From IMG/VR virus record IMGVR_UViG_3300033146_001559, positions 1 through 55,560 of that record: a stretch of 55,560 nt of DNA; one strand, 5' to 3'. Shown here in pieces: positions 33,580-43,700 of the stretch. The translations under genes were made by a program, and so were the position numbers. The first letter of the stretch is position 1. Each line of letters begins with the position of its first letter. Source of the stretch: a virus. The notes under the pieces are model-generated. The model saw nothing but the letters and a program-made list of their open reading frames with translations, was not told the DNA's origin and did not search any database.

Positions 33580-34687
33580 CTAGTTATGACACTCATCCAA
33601 ATTCTGAATATAATGAGTATCTTTAAGATCAGCTGGATCATCAACAATCCCCGTGGTTGTCTCTCCATCAATCACAAATGGGGTCTTTGGTATACTATCC
33701 ACCACAAATTCCTGACCATTCTTCATCCTGTTTCTCATCACCAGTGGTATACATACCAAGTTTACCGAGAACTCGCTTGAGGTCACTAAAATCAACAATG
33801 ACAGTTCCAGTGGCATCGATGCCCACACACTCACGCCTGAATCGATCTCCCGATTCTTTGTGTGTTTCCTTTCCAGATGGGTCCGTTTCGTTTAGATCAC
33901 TCCACCCAAACTCCTTACAACCAATTACTTCATTCAGAAGTTCTGGCGCATATGTCTTCACTATGGCGCGATACCGTTGACCTAGATCACCCCGAAACCC
34001 ACAATCAAACCATCGAATATCAATCGCTTCTGGGAAATCCCAGATTGTATTATCATCGCGGTAGTAGTCGATCCGAGTTGATGCATCATACGTCTTAATA
34101 ATATGGCACGTGGAGGTTCCTTTCAGATCCATCACGGCACTGGCTAAGATCGCACGGTGTAGCCCCTGATCATCTTCATCAAAGAAGAAATCCATGTTTG
34201 AAATACCACGGAAGAATCCAATCTCAGCACTCTGTAAGAAATTTCCAATTCGAGACACGCGCAGCCGCGAACCATTTTGGAGTGAAATTAAATTTCGGCG
34301 AGTATCTGATCGGTGGCGGATCGGTGGTTGCCCTAGAATCTTCTGTAAGGTGGCATCCACGGACATTCTAACGAGTTCTGGGCAATATGATACCACATTG
34401 GCATCATACCCCGCCTCAGTGATCATACGGTATACGATCACTATCTTCATCAACAGTGTTTTACCCACCTGTCTATTCGCAATTGTCAGTGAATTACCAT
34501 CATACATTGCCTGTAGTGCCAATTTATGTTGGGGTGACAATGGCGTCGGTTCATCAATGAACGCCCATAAGTATTTCTCAGCAAACTCTATGATACTACC
34601 ACACTTCAGGTGCTTGATATAAGCACTATCAAGAACTTCTTTGAGTGACTCATCCCCATAATATTTAAACTCTTTATAATCAGACAT
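33580..34687 (-). pseudogene. Second, diverged terminase-like ATPase; 3' end frameshifted
   Basis: The 330-residue first frame carries a terminase-type ATPase: LSPQHKLALQAM Q-motif, Walker A IANRQVGKTLLMK (70-80), and FFFDEDD (167-173) in the Walker B position. It stops at 33695, but another frame continues NGQEFVVDSIPKTPFVIDG to 33580; a one-base change around 33715 would join them to about 367 residues. I see no gp17-type nuclease motif. It differs clearly from the gp17 gene at 16.4-18.3 kb. An early-type promoter precedes it. IS607 lies immediately downstream. Confidence 0.62.
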
Positions 34688-34720
34688 ATAATATATTATA
34701 CCCTATTTTCAGTTTGTCAA
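34688..34720 (-). promoter_or_regulatory. Early-type promoter of the terminase-like gene
   Basis: Minus strand: TTGACA (34715-34720), then 27 bases to the ATG with a TATAATAT stretch in the -10 region. TATAATAT also stands five bases from the ATG, so late-type reading is possible too. Confidence 0.55.
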
Positions 34721-34826
34721 ATAAAAAGGGGGACAATAATAACGCCGAAACTGAAACTATTACAATTATAGTTTTAAGTGGCGGTTTCACATAGTTAATT
34801 ATAATATAAAAAGGCAATTTATCAAC

Positions 34827-34859
34827 TTGACATTAACCACCATAACCATATATAATCCC
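34827..34859 (+). promoter_or_regulatory. Early-type promoter
   Basis: TTGACA (34827-34832), 27 bases to the ATG at 34860, with a TATATAAT stretch in the -10 position. The 106 bases before it (34721-34826) hold no gene, only A/T-rich sequence with a short hairpin AAACTAT/ATAGTTT. Confidence 0.6.
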
Positions 34860-35129
34860 ATGGACACCACCGAATTAGATATATTCCTTCGAAACATGGT
34901 AGATACTACCAATGGCAAGCTCATTGACGCCCCAACTGGTATAGTCCACACGGGTGGTGGTCGGGTGTATTATGAGGTCGGGTGTGAAAAGGCATCATCC
35001 CCAAACAAACTCGCCTCATTAATCACTAAAAATATAGGCACCCGCCATCTATACTATCTTACAACATTTGGTGTGTCCTTCACGAAAAAGGACGGATATT
35101 CGGTCAGAGTCGGCTACCTAGAATATTAA
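34860..35129 (+). CDS. Hypothetical early protein
   Basis: 89 residues (MDTTELDIFLRNMVDTTNGK...), not recognised. It ends with a beta-rich RHLYYLTTFGVSFTKKDG segment. The ATG at 34860 is preferred over an upstream in-frame start because the promoter's -35 box covers that region. A strong terminator follows. Confidence 0.65.
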   Translation: MDTTELDIFLRNMVDTTNGKLIDAPTGIVHTGGGRVYYEVGCEKASSPNKLASLITKNIGTRHLYYLTTFGVSFTKKDGYSVRVGYLEY

Positions 35130-35136
35130 TTCTATA

Positions 35137-35187
35137 AACTAAACAAAAAAACGGGTCAACCAAATGACCCGTTTTTTTTGTTTAGTT
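35137..35187. terminator. Strong bidirectional terminator
   Basis: A nearly perfect 22-base stem (35137-35158 with 35165-35187, one extra T) with loop ACCAAA, centred on CGGGTCA/TGACCCG flanked by A7 and T8. It lies between the convergent 89-residue gene and the tail sheath gene and works in both directions. Confidence 0.92.
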
Positions 35188-35192
35188 GCTGT

Positions 35193-37667
35193 TTAGATGA
35201 TTTCCTCAAAAACCCCATCTAGTCGAAGCATGTCGAAATTTAGTATGATCCGATCCACCTGTCCTGTAATCTTAATGGCAATCGTTGCCATTAGCGTTCC
35301 CTCCTGTTGGAGAGTAACATCACTAGATACGACAACATTATAATCTTCAATTGCGCCATTATCAAGAGCCACTTTGAGGTATCGCTCAATCGTATTCTTG
35401 AAACGTATACGGGTTTGGAAGTTATTCGGCTCAAATAAGAATGGCCGTAGTGCAACCGAAAGGTTCTTCTCCAGCCATATCATCAGGCGGCGTGCGGAGT
35501 TCTGTCGTAATTGGATAGTATCGTTCTTCAGTTGCGTTTGGTCTGCGAATCGGAGGAACCCGCTCGATGCGCGATCAAAAAATACTGAGTTTGCATGAAT
35601 CTTCCAAAGTAGATCACGGTCACGTAACACGGGGTCACATGCGATATCAACTACATCTTTTACTACCCCACGTGCCACTCCTGCGGCAGACTGCCATGGT
35701 AAGGCCGTCTCCCCGAACAGACGAGCGACGACGGGTGACGAAGGCACCCACATCGGTTTGGATGTGTATAGGTTATTGACTTTATACCACTGGGCATCGA
35801 TGGTCATTACCGAGGTATTAATCAGACGCGTTAGGTTTTTCATCGGCTGGTAAATATATGTAGCAAACAAATCTGGGGTGCGAGCCTTGGTGACTGGATT
35901 ATAAACCTTGCAATCAATACCATTGATGAATATTTGTCGGAGGGGGTCGGCACAATGTAAATGTTGAATACCCCCATTATTAGGACGTGTAAACCTAGAA
36001 AAATTAACAAACTCATCGTTGATCTCAGACCACAGGCTTCGGAGTCGACCAGTTTCGGAGAACTCTGGAGTTGCTTTACCTAAATCAGCCTTAACATCGA
36101 TATATGCCGTATCATCATAGATAAATGATTTCGTGGCTGGGGTTCCATCAAGCCACGAGTCGGGCTCTGTATTCACCGTCGCCCATATAGTCGCCAACCC
36201 AGCTTCCACAGATACGTCCAATGATACGCGATCTGGATTATCCACTCCACGAAGGGCCGTTCTTAATTTTTTGGGCAAGTTGCCGATATCGTATCCCTTC
36301 TGTTCAACCGTCTTAACAAACTGCGACACACCAAACATCGAGTCGGCGGTGGGGTCTGTGTCTGATGGTGGGGATGAGATGTCATCTTTAACGTCTGGAC
36401 GCCAGAACTTGACGCCTCTACTCTTTTGGCCATTGGGGTTTACATATTCATCCGAGGCGATGTGGCTGTTCACGAGCACCTTGAGTCTGGCGGTTGGGGT
36501 TTGTTCGACTTTATCCTGAATGAAATCCGTTACCTTCGCGCCACCCTCAGTGATCGTGGTGTCCGAATTAGACACCGATCCAACATGATTCTCGACCACC
36601 ACTGGTATTAATTGTCTTGATCCGTTTCTAGTGTCCTCGATCAATCGCCACATGGTGATGTTTACGTAGTTCGCATACTCCCCAGTCTCCCACGGGGAGT
36701 TGGTTGACGTCTCTGCCAATGAGTTTTGTGTATATGAAACCGACCCATTAGTTTCGCCGTTGGGGGTCACTAACTCAAAGTCAAATTTCTCTGGTGGAAG
36801 TCTTGACCATGTGCTTGCAACAGAACTTCCCGATAAACATGTTTTAATATCAGTCACACAGTTATGTGTGGTGGATGGATCTGCGCTTGAGTTATCCGTA
36901 GCGGTTACATAGTAACCACTACTCGCGTCTGGCGTGATAGTGCCAGAACTATCAAGAATAATCATCCCAACTTTACCAAACTCGGCCGCGTCATAACTCG
37001 AAAGTGACTTATCAAAGCTAGTATAGGAGTCAGACCAATTAATTTGACCACAAGCAACTTTTGCGTATCCTTCCTCATTTAGATTAACACGAATCGGCTC
37101 TCCAAACACATACCCGTCAGTATCCTTAACGTTATAAACCATCGGTTCGCTATATCCAGCAAGCCCCGACGTTATTTCATCGGCCATCTTTTTGTAGTCA
37201 GCACTGAGAACTACATCACCAGCCCTGAATCCAGCCATAAGTGCTGGGTCGGCTGCTAGGTTTGGCTGTGCCATGATCAGCGCCTTGGGGATGTCCCCCG
37301 ATAATGTAACCGAGTATAATTCTTTGGTGGTGGTGGTATCCTTTATAGTCGGGAAAAGTAATGCCGAATATGTCTTACCCACCTCCCATCCGTCGTCCTT
37401 ACCATATGGAAGTCGTGTGAACACCACGCTCGCGCCCGACTTAAGGACACGTTCGACCGCGTCATATGCATAAATTTGCTCTGGGCGGTTACCGTTCGGT
37501 TCACCGAAAATAGAGGTAAACTCGGAAATGTCATTCAAAAGATATGGTTCGTTATTTGTTCCCTCGGACGTGAAACCATTGACAAGGATATTATACCCCG
37601 TTGGTGCAGTCTGTTGGACGTCGTAACTCTCGTTAATTATAATTGCGGGAGAAATTGGCTTGCTCAT
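35193..37667 (-). CDS. 18: Contractile tail sheath protein, T4 gp18-like
   Basis: 824 residues (T4 gp18 is 659). The N terminus SPAIIINESYDV, the VNGFTSEG and SVVFTRLPYG segments, and the C-terminal domain (FVNFSRFTRPNNGGIQHLHCADPLRQ..., QLRQNSARRLMIWLEKNLS, FEPNNFQTRIRFKN, LDNGAIEDYNVVVSSD) follow the sheath family order. The large insertion lies in the surface-exposed middle (about 230-440). ATAATTA is five bases before the ATG. Divergent with the tail tube gene, 62 bases away. Confidence 0.93.
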   Translation of the reverse strand: MSKPISPAIIINESYDVQQTAPTGYNILVNGFTSEGTNNEPYLLNDISEFTSIFGEPNGNRPEQIYAYDAVERVLKSGASVVFTRLPYGKDDGWEVGKTYSALLFPTIKDTTTTKELYSVTLSGDIPKALIMAQPNLAADPALMAGFRAGDVVLSADYKKMADEITSGLAGYSEPMVYNVKDTDGYVFGEPIRVNLNEEGYAKVACGQINWSDSYTSFDKSLSSYDAAEFGKVGMIILDSSGTITPDASSGYYVTATDNSSADPSTTHNCVTDIKTCLSGSSVASTWSRLPPEKFDFELVTPNGETNGSVSYTQNSLAETSTNSPWETGEYANYVNITMWRLIEDTRNGSRQLIPVVVENHVGSVSNSDTTITEGGAKVTDFIQDKVEQTPTARLKVLVNSHIASDEYVNPNGQKSRGVKFWRPDVKDDISSPPSDTDPTADSMFGVSQFVKTVEQKGYDIGNLPKKLRTALRGVDNPDRVSLDVSVEAGLATIWATVNTEPDSWLDGTPATKSFIYDDTAYIDVKADLGKATPEFSETGRLRSLWSEINDEFVNFSRFTRPNNGGIQHLHCADPLRQIFINGIDCKVYNPVTKARTPDLFATYIYQPMKNLTRLINTSVMTIDAQWYKVNNLYTSKPMWVPSSPVVARLFGETALPWQSAAGVARGVVKDVVDIACDPVLRDRDLLWKIHANSVFFDRASSGFLRFADQTQLKNDTIQLRQNSARRLMIWLEKNLSVALRPFLFEPNNFQTRIRFKNTIERYLKVALDNGAIEDYNVVVSSDVTLQQEGTLMATIAIKITGQVDRIILNFDMLRLDGVFEEII

Positions 37668-37729
37668 ATAGATAATTATCGATTTTCGCCCGATAAAATT
37701 TAATATGGGTCGTAGCTATAATTATTCCT

Positions 37730-38380
37730 ATGAGCGATCTTTCAAACATCTATAATATCAGAAAGGCTGATAATAGCTATAAGCGTCACGGGTTTTCGAA
37801 ACAACACCACCTACGCCCTATTAAAATTGGCCCAGAGCCTTATAATAGTCGGATCCTTCGGGGCATCTACTACATGACGTCAACTACCATTCCCGCCTTA
37901 AAACGTGAAGCTATCGACGTTAATTTTATCGGCGTGCCGCTTAAAACCCAAGGACAGCTCGAATTTGGGGGTGGGGAGACAACCATTGGATTCAAAACGG
38001 CAGGGGATTATCTAGGGCGAAATGCCATCGAGCAGTGGATGTTCGAGATGGGTAATCCTGTTACTGGTGGGGGGACATTCTGCACTGGCGATGATTCAAC
38101 TATTCAGTATGCTCTTGTCAATGAACTCGGGAAAGTGGTTCGCGGTGTGGAGTTTCATAGTATTTTTCCTACTAATGTTGGTGACATTTCATACTCAAAT
38201 GAAGAAGTTGGCGTGACTACATTTGACGTCTCATTCGCATATAACTACTGGCTACCACTCGATATTTCGAATATCGATCTTGGTGATGATCCAGATGCGC
38301 AGAACCCAACAAAGATTTACGACCAATACGAAAAACTGATTGACGAACGGGATACCAGTGATAATCCATGCGAGGTTTAA
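37730..38380 (+). CDS. 19: Tail tube protein, T4 gp19-like
   Basis: 216 residues, a little longer than T4 gp19 (163). The GIYYMTSTTIPALKREAIDVNFIGVPLKTQGQ segment near residues 45-76 and the WMFEMGNPVTGG region match tube proteins, which stack as hexamers inside the sheath. TATAATTA lies five bases before the ATG. It pairs with the divergent sheath gene, the usual partner. The stop overlaps the convergent neighbour by four bases. Confidence 0.85.
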   Translation: MSDLSNIYNIRKADNSYKRHGFSKQHHLRPIKIGPEPYNSRILRGIYYMTSTTIPALKREAIDVNFIGVPLKTQGQLEFGGGETTIGFKTAGDYLGRNAIEQWMFEMGNPVTGGGTFCTGDDSTIQYALVNELGKVVRGVEFHSIFPTNVGDISYSNEEVGVTTFDVSFAYNYWLPLDISNIDLGDDPDAQNPTKIYDQYEKLIDERDTSDNPCEV

Positions 38381-38844
38381 TCACTGCGTAAAATAGGGGT
38401 GACGTCTGACACTTCAACCTCACTAGCACAAATACCCCATGGTAGTGGGGTATTTGTGCTAATAGAAAAAAATGCATCTTCAGTTCTATCCCTAACATAC
38501 AGACTAAGGCACACACTTTCGTTTAGGTTTGCCCGTTTCCGATCTTCATGAATGTCTAACAGTGACATTCCGTTTAACAGTGTGAGCCACCCCGAGATTT
38601 CTTTTGTATGTTGGGCTTCAGACGTTGTGGGGTGTGACGTCCAATGACATTTCGTGTTAATATCTACATAGTATTCATAGAATTCGCCGTAGTCATGCAC
38701 GTATTCAATCGTCGACCCCACCTCATTCATAATAAATCCGTCGTGATCCGAAGACCACCTAATTTTATCAATTGGTTGATATGTCTTAATATTCTTCCAT
38801 TGTCCGTTCAGGACAATCTGTTTAAATGTTTCAAAATCTTTCAT
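38377..38844 (-). CDS. Hypothetical protein
   Basis: 155 residues, not recognised. Alternating aromatic/charged N-terminal half (GEFYEYYVDINTKCHW), then ISGWLTLLNGMSLLD. Its 3' end contains a 16-base perfect inverted repeat (38424-38461). A 16-base palindrome lies just before its start region. No box of either class is at the usual spacing; TATATA stands two bases from the ATG. Confidence 0.65.
   Translation of the reverse strand: MKDFETFKQIVLNGQWKNIKTYQPIDKIRWSSDHDGFIMNEVGSTIEYVHDYGEFYEYYVDINTKCHWTSHPTTSEAQHTKEISGWLTLLNGMSLLDIHEDRKRANLNESVCLSLYVRDRTEDAFFSISTNTPLPWGICASEVEVSDVTPILRSD
38424..38461. repeat. Perfect 16-base inverted repeat within a coding region
   Basis: TAGCACAAATACCCCA (38424-38439), six-base loop, and its exact complement (38446-38461). 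It lies 44 bases after the tail tube stop and inside the last codons of the convergent gene. No T run follows on the plus strand, so it would be an atypical terminator for the tail tube message. Confidence 0.7.
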
Positions 38845-38853
38845 ATTATATAC

Positions 38854-38869
38854 GCACTCATTTGAGTGC
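38854..38869. promoter_or_regulatory. Palindromic operator-like site
   Basis: GCACTCATTTGAGTGC, a near-perfect palindrome (seven pairs around two bases), ten bases upstream of the 155-residue gene's ATG and beside TATATAAT. It could bind a dimeric repressor or be an early-gene control site. Confidence 0.4.
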
Positions 38870-38913
38870 TGGGATTAGGGTATTATGTCTTCACTAACAT
38901 GTAAAGAAAAACT

Positions 38914-39222
38914 TCACGAATCATCTTCCTTAATGAAAAAATCAAAATTTGTCATGAAAAGGGCGGCGAGTGCTAGGAAAAGACCACGGCTGTCATTGCG
39001 ATCAGAGACCATCTCATTCACCAATTCGTTAATACCGCCCACTCCTTTGGGGAAAAGGGACGCACCCATCTTGAATCTGTATTTGTCATAGATGGCCACA
39101 TCATCAACCTCAAGATGATCTATGAACCATTGTTCCCATTCCGATGCGGTAATTTGTGCCACCGTCGTCCCATCGGGTTCTAGCCCTCGGGGTTCCTCCA
39201 TGATATCATCTAGATTATTCAT
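38914..39222 (-). CDS. Hypothetical acidic protein
   Basis: 102 residues (MNNLDDIMEEPRGLEPDGTT...). Acidic N terminus, then an ASEWEQWFIDHLEVDD helix and a hydrophobic LFLALAALFM stretch near the C terminus. Not recognised. The start overlaps the stop of the upstream membrane protein (ATGAATAA), so they are cotranslated. Confidence 0.65.
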   Translation of the reverse strand: MNNLDDIMEEPRGLEPDGTTVAQITASEWEQWFIDHLEVDDVAIYDKYRFKMGASLFPKGVGGINELVNEMVSDRNDSRGLFLALAALFMTNFDFFIKEDDS

Positions 39223-39598
39223 TGGTGGCAGTTGTAATGAATTGTATGAAAATATCGTTCACGTGCTTACATTTGGGGTTTTTGCATGTAAACTGACACA
39301 TGCCGAGGTGAAATCTGGTGTTGGTGGTTTTCTTACAATATTGGCATTTGAAATCTGCTGATATATCCCACACCCGTTCGGCAACTAGCATCTTCATAGA
39401 TTCTGTTTGTGCGTTTATCTTCTCCGTTTGGAGTTTGTTTTCTCTGGCGATCACCACACCAGCACCAAAGATCAATATTAACCATATTACGACCAACAAT
39501 ATCCCCACTTCGATTCCGACACCCAATAAGCTAGAACACACAACAACCATTAGCACACACAATGATGTGATAATGGTTGATTTATTAATTGATCCCAT
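39215..39598 (-). CDS. Membrane protein with a C-terminal zinc ribbon
   Basis: 127 residues from the ATG at 39598. Two transmembrane segments (about 7-25 and 29-50, LLVVIWLILIFGAGVVIA) are followed by a charged helix and a zinc ribbon CQYCKKTTN...CQFTCKNPKCKHV. Not assigned to a family. It lies in a row with RNase H and the small CxxC protein. Its start has both an early TTGACA at 27 bases and TTAATTA five bases before the ATG. Confidence 0.7.
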   Translation of the reverse strand: MGSINKSTIITSLCVLMVVVCSSLLGVGIEVGILLVVIWLILIFGAGVVIARENKLQTEKINAQTESMKMLVAERVWDISADFKCQYCKKTTNTRFHLGMCQFTCKNPKCKHVNDIFIQFITTATNE

Positions 39599-39631
39599 TA
39601 CATTAATTAATGTCAATTCCCGTGGTGTCAA
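39599..39631 (-). promoter_or_regulatory. Overlapping early- and late-type promoter
   Basis: Minus strand: TTGACA (39626-39631), 16 bases, TAATTA in the -10 position, five bases, ATG at 39598. The TTAATTA doubles as a late-type box, so the gene may be expressed in both phases. Confidence 0.5.
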
Positions 39632-40528
39632 TCAAAAAAGACCTAGATCCTGAATTGAGAATATGGATTCCCATTTTGTGATTGTGTCTGAAGAAAATCC
39701 ATATTTACGATATGCTTTATTGAGCATATGACTGGGGGCTCGCTTACTATCCAGCTTTAACTGCATAAGAATTGCTTTAACTTCGATTGGTGGTAAAGGT
39801 CGAGCGTTGAGATCGATAACCTCAACGGCTTCTTGGATAGATTCCAATTGTTCCTGATTCAGTTTTTCCTTATCCTCCTCCCAGTTCTCCACTAATTTCT
39901 TTGCTTTGATTTCCCCGTATCTAAACAACCCCCTGATGTTATCAGAAGTATCGCCCTTAATGGATTTAAATAAAACAAAATTCTCAAGTGATACTGGGAC
40001 GTGCTCCTCGAAATTGGACTTGGTGATAATATCACGTTTTGCGGGATTATATACACAGGTAGTATCATCGATACATTGTAAAAAATCCTGATCAACTGAC
40101 ACGATCATCGTATCACCATCAAGGTATGTCTTGAGATAGTTAACAATATCGTCACCCTCCGACGAATACGGGAACACCGTCTTGATTCCCATCGAATCGC
40201 ATAATTTCTTAATATGAATACAGATATCATGAACACGGATCTTGCTTTCGCGGGAAGAATCTCGGTTCTGTTTATAAATAGGAATCACAGTATTTCTCCA
40301 ATTACTGGAAGTTTTGTCCAACTTCCTGTCCCATACAATAAAGATCGTGGTGTCATGCTCATAATAATCCTTACTAATGTGATATAGATCATTAAAGAAA
40401 CTTCGGATCACAGTCCTGTCAATACCATCAACGATGTCATTCGGCTTATGATTTTTCTTTGCGTATGAGTCTGTTCTGGCCACGGCTCGATATAGGATAT
40501 TGTTTCCGTCTATAATGATATTTTTCAT
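39632..40528 (-). CDS. rnh: RNase H / 5'-3' flap nuclease, T4 Rnh-like
   Basis: 298 residues (T4 RNase H 305). It removes primers from lagging-strand fragments. Metal-binding residues of the FEN family are visible: IIIDGNNILYR (Asp near residue 7), FIVWDRKLDKTSSNWR, SSEGDDIVNYL (near 125), IVSVDQDFLQC (near 145) and SIKGDTSDNIRGL (near 192). The start overlaps the stop of the small CxxC protein, so both come from the promoter at 40705. Confidence 0.9.
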   Translation of the reverse strand: MKNIIIDGNNILYRAVARTDSYAKKNHKPNDIVDGIDRTVIRSFFNDLYHISKDYYEHDTTIFIVWDRKLDKTSSNWRNTVIPIYKQNRDSSRESKIRVHDICIHIKKLCDSMGIKTVFPYSSEGDDIVNYLKTYLDGDTMIVSVDQDFLQCIDDTTCVYNPAKRDIITKSNFEEHVPVSLENFVLFKSIKGDTSDNIRGLFRYGEIKAKKLVENWEEDKEKLNQEQLESIQEAVEVIDLNARPLPPIEVKAILMQLKLDSKRAPSHMLNKAYRKYGFSSDTITKWESIFSIQDLGLF

Positions 40529-40704
40529 AGTTTGTGTTTGTTATTATTTATATACTCGTCCTCTTGGATGGATACAACCTGAGCCCAACACTCACCACAC
40601 ACCAAATCATACTCACCTTCTTTAAATTCCGATGAGAATGACCGCTGTTCTAATTGGTGTTTTTCACCACAACACTCACATGTTGTGTGTAGTTCGGGTT
40701 CCAT
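40525..40704 (-). CDS. Small zinc-finger-type protein (59 residues)
   Basis: 59 residues: MEPELHTTCECCGEKH... then LVCGECWAQ, giving two CxxC pairs about 26 residues apart, typical of a small zinc ribbon. The C-terminal stop TGA overlaps the RNase H ATG (ATGA), so translation is coupled. A perfect early promoter sits before it. Similar small CxxC proteins precede replication genes in other phages; the role is unknown. Confidence 0.75.
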   Translation of the reverse strand: MEPELHTTCECCGEKHQLEQRSFSSEFKEGEYDLVCGECWAQVVSIQEDEYINNNKHKL

Positions 40705-40738
40705 GGATTAATGGTATCATCGAGTATGCTTTTGTCAA
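40705..40738 (-). promoter_or_regulatory. Early-type promoter for the CxxC protein and RNase H
   Basis: Minus strand: TTGACA (40733-40738), 16 bases, TACCAT, six bases, ATG. The -35 box is five bases upstream of a structural gene's stop codon. Confidence 0.75.
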
Positions 40739-40741
40739 TAT

Positions 40742-43700
40742 TTATTCATCATCAAAACACACATCACAGCCAGCACCGCTATTATATGATGGTGATAGTG
40801 GTGATTCTGATGACCGAGTAAACCGTTTTCTGGCCTCTTCGGGTGTTATGTTTTCGTGCATTATGTCGTCAATAAGGTTTTGAAAATCATCGTCCGTGGT
40901 GTTACAATCAGCTATTAATCCGAACAGGGTTGGGTCAAAAAACATAATAAGTGATATTAATTTGTCTAATTTAGGTAATAAGGAGTCATTCACCATCTTT
41001 GCTAAAACTGGGGTTGCCTGTGCCATGGCATTTCCCGCCTTCCTAACGTCGTCATTCGTGGGTAATAGTGTCATTGGAGCCATTCCAAACGAATGTGAGT
41101 GTGCTGAAACGATCGATGCTGGTCCAGCGACCGTGGTTGAAACCAGATTCTGGGCTGGTATTGTTACAGAACCCTTCCCGCCTACGACTGGTAAGGTCTG
41201 TGATGGTAGAAATGAATTAGAAATGTGTATATTCGGGATGGCGTATCCATTGCTGACGGTCGTCTCTGTTCGATGGTATTCTTTGACAGCCGTTATGTGC
41301 TGGCATGTGATTGGACCCTCGACGTGCATCCCGCCCTTTATCGTTAAATTTCCAGAGACCCCAACCGTTCCATCGAGTGCGATATTCCTGTATGTTTTGC
41401 CGCTCTTCGTAGTGGTATTCCCCGAGATCGTAACAGTATCAGCCGATATATGTAGGTGCTTGCCTCCGTGAAGTTTTATAGAATTTTTACTGGAAATATT
41501 AATCTGGTCACCGAATAGAGCCGTTAGTCTGCCCTGAAGCGTGAGTGGCCCTAATGTCTGTAGTGTCGCTCCATTAGACCCAACGGCCACCTGCCACTTG
41601 TTAGCGGCTTTCATGAAGTAGTCACCGCCCCCAATTGACGGGACGGGTGTCGATTCTAAATGTGGCACGGGCTCCATCACAACGGACGTTGTTTCCCCAC
41701 TGGATGAAGCTTGAACTCCCGACATGGCCAGACCCCCTTTTGGGTCGAGTTTAATGGAGGTCAAATCATTCATAACACCCCCAATTAATACGGTTTTTGA
41801 TTTAGTCACATATTCAATATCAACCCCACCTTCACCCAAATTAGTCTCCGCCTCATTAATTTTGGGGGAAGCCATTGCCAACGTGCTGGGAATCGATGCT
41901 CTGGATTGATCTGGCATATAGTCACCGCCCAAAGATGATGGACTTGACCCTGTCCCGTCGCAGGTTGAACATGTTTCGGTGTTTTGTGTTTTTACATCCT
42001 GATCCGTCACAGCTCCGTTTAGACTTTCCGTCGTTGAAGATCCTGCTGAAGCCGTGGCTGGTAAGAACGTGGCTGGCTTATTAGAAGTGGTCGGGGTGCC
42101 CGCCCCTTTACACACAGGGCATTTGGCGGGGGTTCCGACTTTTGTTTGTAATGGGGAACCGTCCTCTTCGTGGGGTTGATCACATCGCTGGACACCGAAT
42201 GTTCCTAATCGTTCACTCAGTGGTTTCAATATGGTCTTCAATTCTTCGGTATACCTCTGTGCGGCTGACACATCTCCACAAAATCGGGTATGGTTGCCCA
42301 TCATTATCTGCTCCGTGTCCCCCCCTGCATAACTAGTGTGGTTGCCCTCGACCGTAGCCCATTTATCACCCAATGCCAAACTGCTATAGTCCAACGGGGA
42401 GAATATGGACGTCCCGCCTTTGTGCATTAGTATCGAACTGCCAGTAGCCGATGCTAAGTTGACGGATTGGTTCCCACTTGATCCATTAATTTCCAATGAC
42501 CCCCCACGCGTGTTTATGACGGACTTCTCGCCGATGGTCTCTGGGGAACCGTCGGGTAAATCAGCAGCATTATACACGCTAGAGTAATCACCCGCCGACG
42601 GGTTTAGTGCAAGTGCAACGGGGGCGTGTGGGCTACCACCCTCAAACATCGTCCACACCGAGGCACCGTTATTGGGAATCGTGAATGACCCCTTAGCCGA
42701 ATTCGAATAGCTGTCCGTTCCATATGCGGTGGAAAACGGACTCGCAGATGATGCGAGTGGTATGTCGGTGTAGTCCAATCCAGCTGAAACATAAGCGGAT
42801 ACTTTCTTCTTATCATCCACCGACACATCACTCAACACATCATCCCACAACTTTGTTCGCCCCTGTTCTAATGTGGTGATATTATCACGCTGGTCTGGCA
42901 TCTGTGGGGTGCGGGACGCTAGTCGCCGAGCCTCAAATAAAGCTTTACCGTTCTTAATGATATCTTCTGCCGCAGACTCACTACCGACCGATATGAGAAG
43001 TGCTTTATCACTAACCTCTTCTGGGTGCAGACCCACCCCCACGCTGGTGAATCGATCCTTGATCGCGGTTCCCTTCATTCGTTGCAGGGCGGGAATAATG
43101 TGGTCTAGCGCAAATTGTCGCTCCGAGGTGCTAACCCCATTCCACTTGTGCTCGGCCCCCTGTGCTGATTTGGTATGGGGTGGTAAAAAGAAAGCATTTG
43201 GAATTTTACCCAAAGTCCCCATTAATATGGCGGCATATTCAGCCGCATGATCCCTGATGGCATTCATAGCGGGTGTGTCATTATCAAATGGTTCCGTGTG
43301 GTAGAACCCCTTCATACCACCCCCATTCGATGTTGTGGTTCGGATTGGATTTGATGAAATATGTGAGGATTTTGTGTTCGGTGCATACCGTCGGAAAAAG
43401 GCCGAGGTCGCATTTACCCACTCCATAGCTAGATTACGGTCGGTTGGGGATATATTGTCAGGAACAACGATCAATATCCCAGCACTACCACCAGCATCAT
43501 TAAAATCTAATGATATAGGCGTTCCTAATTTTCTACAACCATCACCACCACCCAAATCATCACGCGATACTGATTTAACTGGAACCACTGTGGTTTGTAG
43601 ATAAGACGCGCTGGCCTTCTGTGTGGTTATCGCTCGCGGTTGATTGGGTGATGACTCACCCTGCACATAGCGTGTGGTAGACGTAGTCTGTTGGACAGAC

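Noticed and set aside
38424-38461. Intrinsic terminator of the tail tube gene
   Set aside because: No T run follows the stem on the plus strand, so I list it only as an inverted repeat.
40896-41471. 191-codon rightward frame opposite the spike gene
   Set aside because: A shadow of the 1276-residue gene: no promoter box and no recognisable protein. The same applies to other long antisense frames such as 4448-4846 and 15487-15852.
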